DNA of 64,000 nucleotides from Streptomyces sp. P9-A2 (lineage in GTDB: Bacteria > Actinomycetota > Actinomycetes > Streptomycetales > Streptomycetaceae), in contig NZ_JAZIFX010000001.1 of NCBI RefSeq assembly GCF_036634175.1, positions 5,642,001 to 5,706,000 on the forward strand, written 5' to 3'. Made by a program: the position numbers and the translations under genes. A model generated the notes under the pieces. It did not search any database and had not been told where the DNA came from. It was given only the letters and a program-made list of their open reading frames with translations. Below are positions 57,088 through 64,000 of this stretch, one piece after another. Within the stretch, counting starts at the first letter, position 1. Every line of letters starts with the position of its first letter.

Positions 57088-57609
57088 TCAGAACTCCTTG
57101 AGGCCCTCCGTCGCGAGCCGGCGCAGGACCGTGCCGCAGCGGCGGGCGTACGCATGCTGCAGCCCGCGCGCAGCCGGGCCGGCCGCACGGGAGTACCACC
57201 TGGCCGGCCTGCTGAACGCCGAGACGGTCAGCCACACCGTCCCGTCACCGGTACGGTCCACGACGAAGGACTCCTCACCGCGCTCCGGATGACCGGGCAG
57301 CGTGCCGTAGGCCCAGCCGGCTCTGCGGTACTCCTCCACCGTCCAGACCACCCGGCAGGGCGCTCGGACCACTCCGGCGAGCGTGACGGTGACGTCGACA
57401 CCGGGCGCCGCGCGGTCGGCGGAGGGGGCGAACCCGACCCCCAGGGCCCGGTGCAGCTCCCAGGTGAGGACCGCCTCCGAGCCCTGGCGGAAGACCGCCT
57501 CACCCTCGCCGAGGCGGGTGCGGACGTGCAGGGGGTGGAATCCGGGAGGGCAGAAACCCGGCTCGCGGGTCGCGCCGACATGGTCGTAGGTGAAGTCCGC
57601 CGAAGACAT
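57088..57609 (-). CDS. DUF1990 family protein
   Basis: 173 residues starting MSSADFTYDHVGATREPGF. DUF1990 features are the Y-x-x-V-G-x-T start, HVRTRLGEGEAVF and the C-terminal SRPARWYSRAAGPAARGLQ then YARRCGTVLRRLA. Function unknown; plant and bacterial members are often near lipid or redox genes. ATG 57609 is chosen from the family start; the ribosome site is weak. The 286 nt between glgP and this gene hold paired CTCCCTGTTC repeats and small hairpins but no gene. Confidence 0.82.
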   Translation of the reverse strand: MSSADFTYDHVGATREPGFCPPGFHPLHVRTRLGEGEAVFRQGSEAVLTWELHRALGVGFAPSADRAAPGVDVTVTLAGVVRAPCRVVWTVEEYRRAGWAYGTLPGHPERGEESFVVDRTGDGTVWLTVSAFSRPARWYSRAAGPAARGLQHAYARRCGTVLRRLATEGLKEF

Positions 57610-57651
57610 GGGACCCAAGGGTAGGGCGGCCACCCGAGCCGCCCGCACGGC

Positions 57652-57692
57652 GGGGCGCCGTCCCGGAGGTCCGGCCTCCGGGACGGCGCCCC
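57652..57692. terminator. Hairpin terminator downstream of the M4 protease
   Basis: Perfect 18-bp stem (57652-57669 with 57675-57692) and 5-nt loop, 90 nt past the protease stop and just before the DUF1990 gene on the same strand. Confidence 0.9.
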
Positions 57693-57781
57693 GTCTTCAC
57701 CCGGTGCTCACGGGCCGGGCGCCGCGGCCCGCGCATGACGGCCGCGCTTCACGGCCCGCGCGGGACGCCTGCCCGTCACGG

Positions 57782-59839
57782 CTACGGGAAGGTGAGCCCC
57801 CAGCCGTTGATGTAGCCGGTGTCCCGTGAGGCCTGGTCCTGCACCCGCAGCTGCCAGGTGCCGTTGGCGGTCTCGGAGGAGGCGTTGACCGTGTAGGTCT
57901 CGTTGACGTTGTCCGCCGAGCCGCCGGTGCGGTTCCTCAGGCGGTACGCCGTGCCGTCCGGGGCCAGCAGGTCGATGACCAGGTCACCGCTCCAGGTGTG
58001 CACGATGTCCACCGAGACCTGGAGGTTGGAGGGCGCGTTGCCCGTCCGGCCGGAGACGGTGATCGACGACGTCACCGCGGCGCCCGCGTCCGGGATCGCC
58101 ACGTCGGTGGTGTTCTCGAAGGACGTACCGCCGCCACCGCCGCCGCCGGAGCGTGCGCCGACGTTGATGCCGGCCCAGGCGTCCTGTACCGCCTTGTATT
58201 CGGCGCTGTCCGCGCCGTACAGCTCACCGGTGGCCGCGAGGGTGCCGGTGCGGGCGCCCGCGTAGTTGGTGGTCGAGGTGAACTTGGTGGTCAGCGCGCG
58301 GAACCAGATCTTCTCCGCCTTGGCGCGGCCGATGCCGGTGACCGGCAGGCCGTCCGAGGTGGGCGAGTCGTAGCTGACGCCGTTGATGGTCTTGGTGCCG
58401 CTGCCCTCGCTCAGCAGGTAGAAGAAGTGGTTGGCGGGGCCGGAGGAGTAGTGCACGTCGATCGAGCCGATCCCGGAGTACCAGGCGTCCTTGGACGCGC
58501 CGTCCTTGCTCGGCTTGTCCATGTAGCGCAACGGGGTCCCGTTGCCGTTGATGTTTATCTCCTCGCCGATGAGGTAGTCACCGACGTCGGAGGGGTTGGC
58601 CGCGTAGAACTCGACGGTCGAGCCGAAGATGTCGCTGGTCGCCTCGTTGAGGCCGCCGGACTCGCCGCTGTAGACGAGGCCCGCGGTGTTCGAGGTGAGG
58701 CCGTGGGTCATCTCGTGCGCGGCGACGTCGATCGAGGTCAGCGGGTTGGCGTTGCCGGATCCGTCGCCGTAGGTCATGCAGAAGCAGCTGTCCGACCAGA
58801 AGGCGTTGACGTAGTTGTTGCCGTAGTGGACCCGGGAGTAGGCGCCCACGCCGTTGCCGCGGATACCGCTGCGGCCGTGCACGTTCTTGTAGTAGTCCCA
58901 GGTCAGCGCGGCCCCGTAGTGGGCGTCGGCGGCGGCCGACTCCAGGTTGGACGGGCTGCCGTTGCCCCAGACGTCGTCGGAGCCGGAGAACAGGGTGCCG
59001 GTGCCGGAGGTGCCGCGGTTCAGGTTGTACGTCTTGTGCCCGCCGCGCGCGCCGTCGGTGAGGTTGTACGTCGACCCGGACTGGGTGGAGGTCAGGTCGA
59101 CGGTGCCGCTGTAGACGGTGTGGCCGGTCGCGTTCTGGACGGCCTGCCACTCGTACAGCTTCTCGCCCGTGGTGGCGTCGGTGACGACGTGCAGCTCCTG
59201 TGGGGTGCCGTCGTGCTGGAGTCCGCCGACGACCGTCTCGTACGCCACCGTGGGGGTGCCGCTCGCGGCCCAGATCACCTTGCGCGGGGCGACGTCCACG
59301 TCGGGGCTCTGGGCGTCCTCGGCCTGCGCGGCGGACAGGGCCTGCCGCTCGGCCTTGGCGGTGGACACCTTGGCGGTGGTCGTGGCGGGCTTCACCGCGG
59401 CCCGGGTGGCCTTGACGACAGACTCGGTCTCGCCGGGCTTCCGGCCCTGCACGACGAGGTCGCCGCCGAGGACGGGCAGGCCGTCGTAGGTGCGCTCGTA
59501 GCGGACGTGGACGGTGCCGTCGCGGTCCTTGAGGACGTCACGGACGACGAGCCTCTCCTTCGCGCCCAGGCCGAGGTCCTCGGCGGTGTCCGCCTTGGTG
59601 GCGTTCGCCTCGCGGATCAGTTCGGCGCGCTGGGCCGGGGTGAGCCGGACCGACTCCGCGGCGGGCTTCGCCTGTCCGGCGGCCGGCGCGGAGTCCGGGG
59701 CCGCGGTGGCGCTGCCGGCCTGCACGGCCGTGGCGACCAGGGCGGCGACCCCGGCGAGGGCGACCGCGGCGGTGCGGCGGCGCGTCGTGAGGGGGGTGGC
59801 GTGGGGGGTGCGTCTGTGGGAGGAGCTGCTTCTCAACAC
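57782..59839 (-). CDS. Secreted M4 neutral zinc metalloprotease with P-domain
   Basis: 685 residues. Signal peptide (basic RTRRRTAAVALAGVAALVATAV then ATAAPDS), FTP and PepSY propeptide (residues about 55-220), thermolysin-type catalytic domain with zinc motif VAAHEMTHGLTSN and third ligand Glu in SGGLNEATSDIFG, His in SIDVHYSSGPANHFFY, and a C-terminal P/proprotein-convertase domain after a GGGGGGG linker (VAIPDAGAAVTSSI ... INGWGLTFP). Extracellular protein digestion is the expected role. GTG 59839 has AAGGAG 4 nt upstream; TTG three nt later is an alternative. Confidence 0.95.
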   Translation of the reverse strand: MLRSSSSHRRTPHATPLTTRRRTAAVALAGVAALVATAVQAGSATAAPDSAPAAGQAKPAAESVRLTPAQRAELIREANATKADTAEDLGLGAKERLVVRDVLKDRDGTVHVRYERTYDGLPVLGGDLVVQGRKPGETESVVKATRAAVKPATTTAKVSTAKAERQALSAAQAEDAQSPDVDVAPRKVIWAASGTPTVAYETVVGGLQHDGTPQELHVVTDATTGEKLYEWQAVQNATGHTVYSGTVDLTSTQSGSTYNLTDGARGGHKTYNLNRGTSGTGTLFSGSDDVWGNGSPSNLESAAADAHYGAALTWDYYKNVHGRSGIRGNGVGAYSRVHYGNNYVNAFWSDSCFCMTYGDGSGNANPLTSIDVAAHEMTHGLTSNTAGLVYSGESGGLNEATSDIFGSTVEFYAANPSDVGDYLIGEEININGNGTPLRYMDKPSKDGASKDAWYSGIGSIDVHYSSGPANHFFYLLSEGSGTKTINGVSYDSPTSDGLPVTGIGRAKAEKIWFRALTTKFTSTTNYAGARTGTLAATGELYGADSAEYKAVQDAWAGINVGARSGGGGGGGTSFENTTDVAIPDAGAAVTSSITVSGRTGNAPSNLQVSVDIVHTWSGDLVIDLLAPDGTAYRLRNRTGGSADNVNETYTVNASSETANGTWQLRVQDQASRDTGYINGWGLTFP

Positions 59840-60428
59840 TGACTCCTTCTGCACGGCCGCGGGTTGTGCGGCCAGGGGAGACCGGCCGGCTGGTGAGCCG
59901 GCCGGGCAGAACAGGGCGGTACGCGGTACCACGTGCTGCTGTGCTGGAGCGATGGCCGGGGCGCGACGGTTCGGTGGCGCTGGGGGGTTGCTGTGGGGTT
60001 GTCGCGCGAGGGCCGTGGGAAGAGTGGCAGGTGACTGCGGTTTCTGTCAGGAGCGCGTCAGAAACTTGGCCGGAAACCGTTCGTTGTACGGGAGTTCAGG
60101 TTCGGTATACGAACGGGTTGATGTGCGGGGCGTGGAGCGCGCGAGGTGGGCCGGGGGCACGGCGCGGGCATCAACCGCCGGCGGGCATGAGGCGCGTGAC
60201 ATCGATGGATCCCTCTTCGGCCCGCGGCTCGGGGACGAGCGCCGGAGGACCGCCGGCACGACGAACGTGGCGAGGACCGGATTCCGCAGGTCAGGACCGG
60301 GCTCCCCAGTGGGTGACGGCCCTGTCGGCGCGGGCGAGGAGGCGTACCGCCCACCGCCGGGCGCCCCTCCGCCGGGCGCCCCTCCGCCGGGCGCTCCACC
60401 GCCCTCCGCCCCTCCGCCGGGCGCCGGG
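59840..60428. other. Intergenic region between the M4 protease and the broken ABC gene
   Basis: 589 nt with no supported gene. It holds a small dyad GTTCG-GTATA-CGAAC (60100-60114), a stretch that looks like protease promoter DNA (59990-60110) and a 15-bp tandem repeat near 60358-60425 (GGGCGCCCCTCCGCC type). Open frames across it lack support from any recognisable domain. Confidence 0.5.
60358..60425. repeat. Degenerate 15-bp tandem repeats after the ABC fragment
   Basis: About four to five units around GGGCGCCCCTCCGCC, immediately 3' of the ABC pseudogene stop. They may extend from its former Pro/Gly-rich tail. Confidence 0.8.
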
Positions 60429-61730
60429 CTACGGCCCGTCCGGCCGGTTCGGCCGGTCTCCGTGCCACGAGTGCCAGAGCGCCGCGTACGCCCCGCCCGC
60501 CGCCACCAGGTTCTCGTGCGTGCCGAGTTCGGTCAGCCGGCCGTCCTCCATCACCGCCACGCGGTCCGCGTCGTGCGCGGTGTGCAGCCGGTGCGCGATC
60601 GCGATGACGGTGCGTCCCGCGAGGACGGCGGCCAGCGCGAGCTCGGTGTGGCGCGCGGTCGTCGGGTCGAGCAGGGCGGTCGCCTCGTCGAGGATCAGTG
60701 TGTGCGGATCCGCCAGCACCACCCGGGCCAGAGCCAGTTGCTGGGCCTGGGAGCCGTCCGGGACACAACCGCCCTGCCCCAGCCCGGTGTCCAGGCCCTC
60801 CGGCAGCTCCCGCACCCATGTGTCGGCGCCCACCACGGCCAGCGCGGCCCACAACTCGCCGTCCTCCGCGCCCGGTTCGGCGATGCGCAGATTGTCGCGC
60901 ACCGAACCGAGGAAGACGTGGTGCTCCTGAGTGACCAGCACGACCTGCCGGCGCAGCAGATCCGGGTCCAGCCGGGCCACGGGCGCTCCGCCCACCGTCA
61001 CCGTCCCGGCGGTCGGCGCGTCCACGCCCGCGAGCAGTCGGCTCAGCGTGGTCTTGCCCGCGCCGGACGGCCCCACCACGGCCAGCCGCTCACCCGGCCG
61101 CACCGTCAGATCGACCCCGCGCAGCACCTCGGCGCCCCCGTCGTAGGCGTAGCGCACACCGGTCACGTCGATGCGGTCACCGGCCGGATCCGGAACGTCC
61201 CCGTGCCCCGCCGCGCACGGCACCCTCGCCAACCCCTCCACCCGGGCGAACGAGGCACTGCTGCTCTGCAGTTGCTCGATCCGCATCAACACCTCGTCCA
61301 GTGGCCCGCTCAACTGCAGCAGATACAGGGCGGCGCTCACCACCGCGCCCAGGCTCACCGCGCCCCGTCCGTGCAGCGCCCCGCCGATCAGGAGTACGCC
61401 GGCCACCGGGACGGCGTACGAGACCTCCACCACCGGGAAGAACACCGTCCGCAGGAACAGGGTGTGGAACCGGGCTCGCCGGGCGGTCTCCAGCGCCTCC
61501 CGGCTCGCCCGGACCCGCTGCCGCCGGAGCCCGAACGCCTCCACCGCGCGCGCCCCCGCCGCCGTCGCCGCGACGATCTCCGCCACATCCGAGACGGCCG
61601 CGCCCTCGGCGAGGTATCCGGCGCGGGCCCGGCGCAGATACCAGCGCAGCACGAACCCGATCGGGGCGAGCCCCAGCAGGCCGAGGGCGCCCAGCAAGGG
61701 GTTGGTAGCTGCTGGAGTTTGGCTGAGCAC
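60429..61730 (-). pseudogene. ABC exporter half-transporter, N-terminus lost to transposon copy 2
   Basis: The remaining part starts in the middle of the membrane domain (NPLLGALGLLGLAPIGFVLRW) and runs through the nucleotide-binding domain: Walker A GPSGAGKTTLSRLLAG, Q-loop VLVTQEHHVF, signature DGSQAQQLALARVV (degenerate: LSGGQ expected), Walker B LILDEAT and H-loop AHRLHT. About 150 residues (TM1 to TM3-4) are missing. The open frame now begins at a GTG inside the transposon end, so a fusion could still be translated. The original start survives beyond the element: ATG 63522 gives MIDAYGD, with GGGGGGAAG upstream, and stops within the element. A degenerate signature is normal for one half of heterodimeric exporters. 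Confidence 0.82.
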
Positions 61731-61903
61731 GAGTGTGTTCTGGTGTGCATGAGTGAGCGCAGATGGGCGCGGTCACGGCCGGGAGTGGGTGCTGTCCCGC
61801 CGGAAGGGGGAATGGGGGTTCGTCTGCCGAATGCGTGACCTTTGCGCGTGGTGTTCGTTGGGCGGGGTGAGTAGGGCATGACGACTTGGCGGAGGAGTGT
61901 GGG

Positions 61904-63498
61904 GTGGGCGGTCTGCGGGAGCTGGCGGCGCCGTCTGTGGCACCCGGTCCGTCGGGGGTGGCGATCCGTACCCGGCTGAAGCAGCTCACGGCGGCCGATG
62001 AGGAGGTGTTGCGGCGGGTGGGCGCGCATCTGGGCACGCTGGCCTGTCGTGACCTGAAGACCCGCCGCCACGACGGCCTCGATCACGACGCGCAGGCGTG
62101 GGCGGTGCGCAAGCGGGAGCTGACTCCGCTCTCGTCGGCCCGCTGGGCGGGTGCGATCACCAAAGCCACGCACGATCAGTGGGCGCTGGCCCGCCGTTGC
62201 GCGCTCGCCCACCTCCAGAACCTGGAAGCCGGTATCCGTACCCTGCGCCACCGGCTGTCCCTGCCACTCGGCCAGAAGGGTTCGAAGAAGGCGCCGGGTG
62301 GTTACCGCAGTCGGCGCGAGTGGCATGCCAAGGCCCGCCGCCTGCAGGTGCTGGAGGACCGGCTGGCGCGGGAGCGCGCCGCCTGGACGGCCGGGCGGGT
62401 GCACATGGTGCGCGGCGGTAAACGCCTGGCCCGGATGCGGCACCAGCTGCCCGCCGCACGGCTCACCGAGCTCCAGTGGCGTGCACGCTGGGAGGCGGCC
62501 CGCTGGTTCCTGCGGGCGGACGGGGAGAGCGGAAAACGCTACGGGAACGAGACGATCCGCATCAGCCCGGACGGTGAGGTCAGCATCAGACTGCCCGCCC
62601 CCCTCGCAGGCCTGGCCAATGCTCCGCACGGCCGGTATGTCCTCACCGGCCGGATCCACTTCGCGCACCGGGGGCAGGAGTGGGCCGACCGGGTGGCAGC
62701 GAACCGGGCCGTCGCCTACCGCATCCACTACGACCCGGCCCGCGCGCTGGTATGTGACCGCGTCCTGGCAGATCCCCGTGTCACAGACGATCTCCCTGGC
62801 GGCGGTGCTGGCCGACGGGGTGATCGGGGTGGACACCAATGCCGATCACCTGGCCGCCTGGCGCCTCGATGTGCACGGCAACCCGACCGGCAGCCCGCGC
62901 CGGTTCTGCTTCGACCTGTCCGGCACCGCCGACCATCGCGACGCCCAGGTCCGCCACGCCCTGACCCGGCTGCTGCACTGGGCCCGTACCTGTGGGGTGC
63001 GGGCGATCGCGGTGGAGGACCTGGACTTCACCGCGGAGAAGACCCGTGAGAAACACGGCCGCAACAAGCGGTTTCGGCGGCTGGTCTCCGGCCTGCCCAC
63101 CGGCCGGCTCCGCGCCCGCCTCGTCTCGATGACCGACGCCATGGGCATCACCGTCATCGCCGTGGACCCCGCCTACACCTCGAAGTGGGGCGCCCAGCAC
63201 TGGCAGAAGCCGCTCACCTCGAAGAACCGTAGGACCACCCGGCACGATGCGGCGAGCATCGCGATCGGGCGACGCGCCCAAGGGCACCCGATCCGGCGAC
63301 GGACGACACCGCCCCGTGCACACCAGAGCGATGTGCACGGGCATCGGACCGTCCAGGCCGGACCGGATGCTCCCGGGCGTGAGGGACCCCGCCGCCGGAC
63401 GCGGAACGAACGCGGGGGACCAGGACACCCAACACCGTTCGGGGTGTCCGCAGTGAGCGGGAACGGGTCCAGGACCCACTCCCGCTCACTGACTAGGA
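61904..63498 (+). pseudogene. tnpB: TnpB-related gene of copy 2, frameshifted
   Basis: Start GTG 61904 with GGAGGAG 6 nt upstream. It is collinear with copy 1 (LRELAAPSVAPGPSGVAIRTRLK...) up to HYDPARA near 62745. There copy 1 has two extra nt (CGGGCCCGCTGG versus CGCGCGCTGG), and copy 2 leaves the frame and would stop about 100 codons later. The rest of the protein, including RuvC motifs GVIGVDTNADHLAAW, IAVEDLDF and RHDAASIAIGRRAQG, is intact in the next frame. A further small deletion near 63405 changes the frame of the tail again. It is inactive unless a frameshift is programmed or a sequencing error is responsible. Confidence 0.8.
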
Positions 63499-63505
63499 AC
63501 GGTCC
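63400..63505 (+). ncRNA. Candidate omega/reRNA scaffold at the right end of copy 2
   Basis: A small perfect hairpin (63423-63430 with 63442-63449), then a long hairpin (63451-63470 with 63472-63491), then GACTAGGAACGGTCC. It is almost identical to copy 1 here even though the protein frame differs between the copies. The guide predicted for this copy is the DNA immediately after 63505, which is the start of the interrupted ABC gene. Confidence 0.5.
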
Positions 63506-63547
63506 CCGTACGCGTCGATCATCCACTTCCCCCCTGCGCTGCCGCGC

Positions 63548-64000
63548 CTACGCCAGACTGTCCCGCCACGCCCGGTGCAGGTCCGAGAAGCGGCCCGTGC
63601 CCGCGACGAGTTCGGCCGGAGGGCCGTCCTCCACGATCCGGCCGTGTTCCATCACCAGGACGCGGTCCGCGATCTCCACGGTGGACAGGCGGTGGGCGAT
63701 CACCACCGCCGTACGGCCCCGCAGCACCGTCGCCATCGCGCGCTGCACCGCCCGCTCCCCGGGAACGTCCAGCGAACTGGTCGCCTCGTCCAGGATCAGC
63801 ACGGCGGGATCGGCGAGCAACGCCCTCGCGAACGCCACGAGCTGGCGCTGACCGGCCGAGATGCGGCCGCCCCGCTTGCGTACGTCGGTGTCGTAGCCGT
63901 CCGGGAGGGCGCTGATGAAATCGTGCGCGCCGATCTCCTTCGCCGCCTGCTCGATCTCCGCGCGGCCGGCCTCCGGACGGCCGAGGGCGATGTTCTCGGC
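63548..64000 (-). CDS. ABC exporter half-transporter, C-terminal part (runs off the window)
   Basis: 151 residues of a nucleotide-binding domain: [12 protein letters not shown], signature [16 protein letters not shown], Walker [14 protein letters not shown] and H-loop [11 protein letters not shown], ending HRAWRDSLA. The Walker A and membrane domain lie beyond position 64000. It is the upstream partner of the broken ABC gene, 25 nt before that gene's original start, and its signature is near-canonical, which fits the active-site half of a heterodimeric exporter. The substrate is unknown. Confidence 0.9.
   Translation of the reverse strand, partial: AENIALGRPEAGRAEIEQAAKEIGAHDFISALPDGYDTDVRKRGGRISAGQRQLVAFARALLADPAVLILDEATSSLDVPGERAVQRAMATVLRGRTAVVIAHRLSTVEIADRVLVMEHGRIVEDGPPAELVAGTGRFSDLHRAWRDSLA

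Larger units (their letters stand above)
61707..63505 (+). mobile_element. IS1341-like TnpB-only transposon, copy 2
   Basis: Same element as copy 1 in the opposite orientation. The left end AGCTGCTGGAGTTTGG begins at about 61707 and the right end GAACGGTCC finishes at about 63505. It separates the first seven codons of an ABC gene from the rest of that gene, and roughly 450 nt of host sequence are missing. The tnpB is frameshifted. There is no tnpA and no target duplication is visible. Confidence 0.82.

Noticed and set aside
59840..60428. Small genes in the gap after the M4 protease
   Set aside because: Short frames on both strands lack ribosome sites, start consistency and any recognisable domain.

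Overview
The window is a stretch of a Streptomyces (or very close relative) core chromosome. It shows very high G+C, the usual third-codon G/C bias, many GTG/TTG starts, and a gene order that matches my memory of the S. coelicolor region from scy to the glgE/glgP cluster. That comparison is from memory only; no search was run.

Layout. (1) 1-3.9 kb: 5' part of the coiled-coil polarity gene scy, then methylmalonyl-CoA epimerase, a thiolase and a MeaB GTPase. (2) 4-7.8 kb: a PepSY protein divergent from an OmpR-type two-component system whose sensor carries a poly-aspartate run, then a MarR regulator (AbsC-like). (3) 7.8-11.9 kb: three tandem AIM24 paralogues with a TnpB-only transposon (copy 1) inserted just upstream. 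(4) 12-15.6 kb: DUF3817, a thiamine-binding protein, a TetR-controlled three-gene operon with two clear operators, and a MarR regulator. (5) 15.6-21.7 kb: an accessory island with lower G+C, containing a GNAT enzyme, an XRE/TPR regulator, an ATP-binding kinase-like protein, an FxLD-system methyltransferase, a 63-residue FxLD lanthipeptide precursor, a collapsed LanB and a SLOG-like protein. (6) 21.9-31 kb: a second DUF3817, isobutyryl-CoA mutase large subunit (icmA) behind a perfect palindrome, TetR, a thioredoxin/TPR protein, a DUF6230-DUF6114-secreted protein trio and pyruvate kinase. (7) 31-36.5 kb: ackA and pta, a long low-complexity tract, and pfkA. (8) 36.5-43.9 kb: a CitA/CitB-type two-component system divergent from a dicarboxylate transporter, MerR plus thioredoxin, and a HelD-like helicase. 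(9) 43.9-57.6 kb: the GlgE alpha-glucan pathway (glgE-treS-mak-glgB), a secreted subtilase, divergent glgP and a DUF1990 protein. (10) 57.8-64 kb: a secreted M4 metalloprotease and a two-gene ABC exporter whose second gene is broken by TnpB transposon copy 2.

How the genes fit together. Several serve acyl-CoA and central carbon flow: epimerase, thiolase, MeaB and IcmA for branched or propionyl-type CoA, and Pyk, AckA, Pta and PfkA for the glycolytic end and acetate overflow. Trehalose is converted by TreS to maltose, by maltokinase to maltose 1-phosphate, and by GlgE to linear glucan that GlgB branches and GlgP degrades.

The most unusual material is the FxLD lanthipeptide island with a decayed dehydratase, and the two TnpB elements. 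The 3' ends of those elements are conserved as RNA-like hairpins even though the reading frame is not, which is what a guide (omega/reRNA) scaffold would leave. No tRNA, rRNA, CRISPR array or replication origin was seen.
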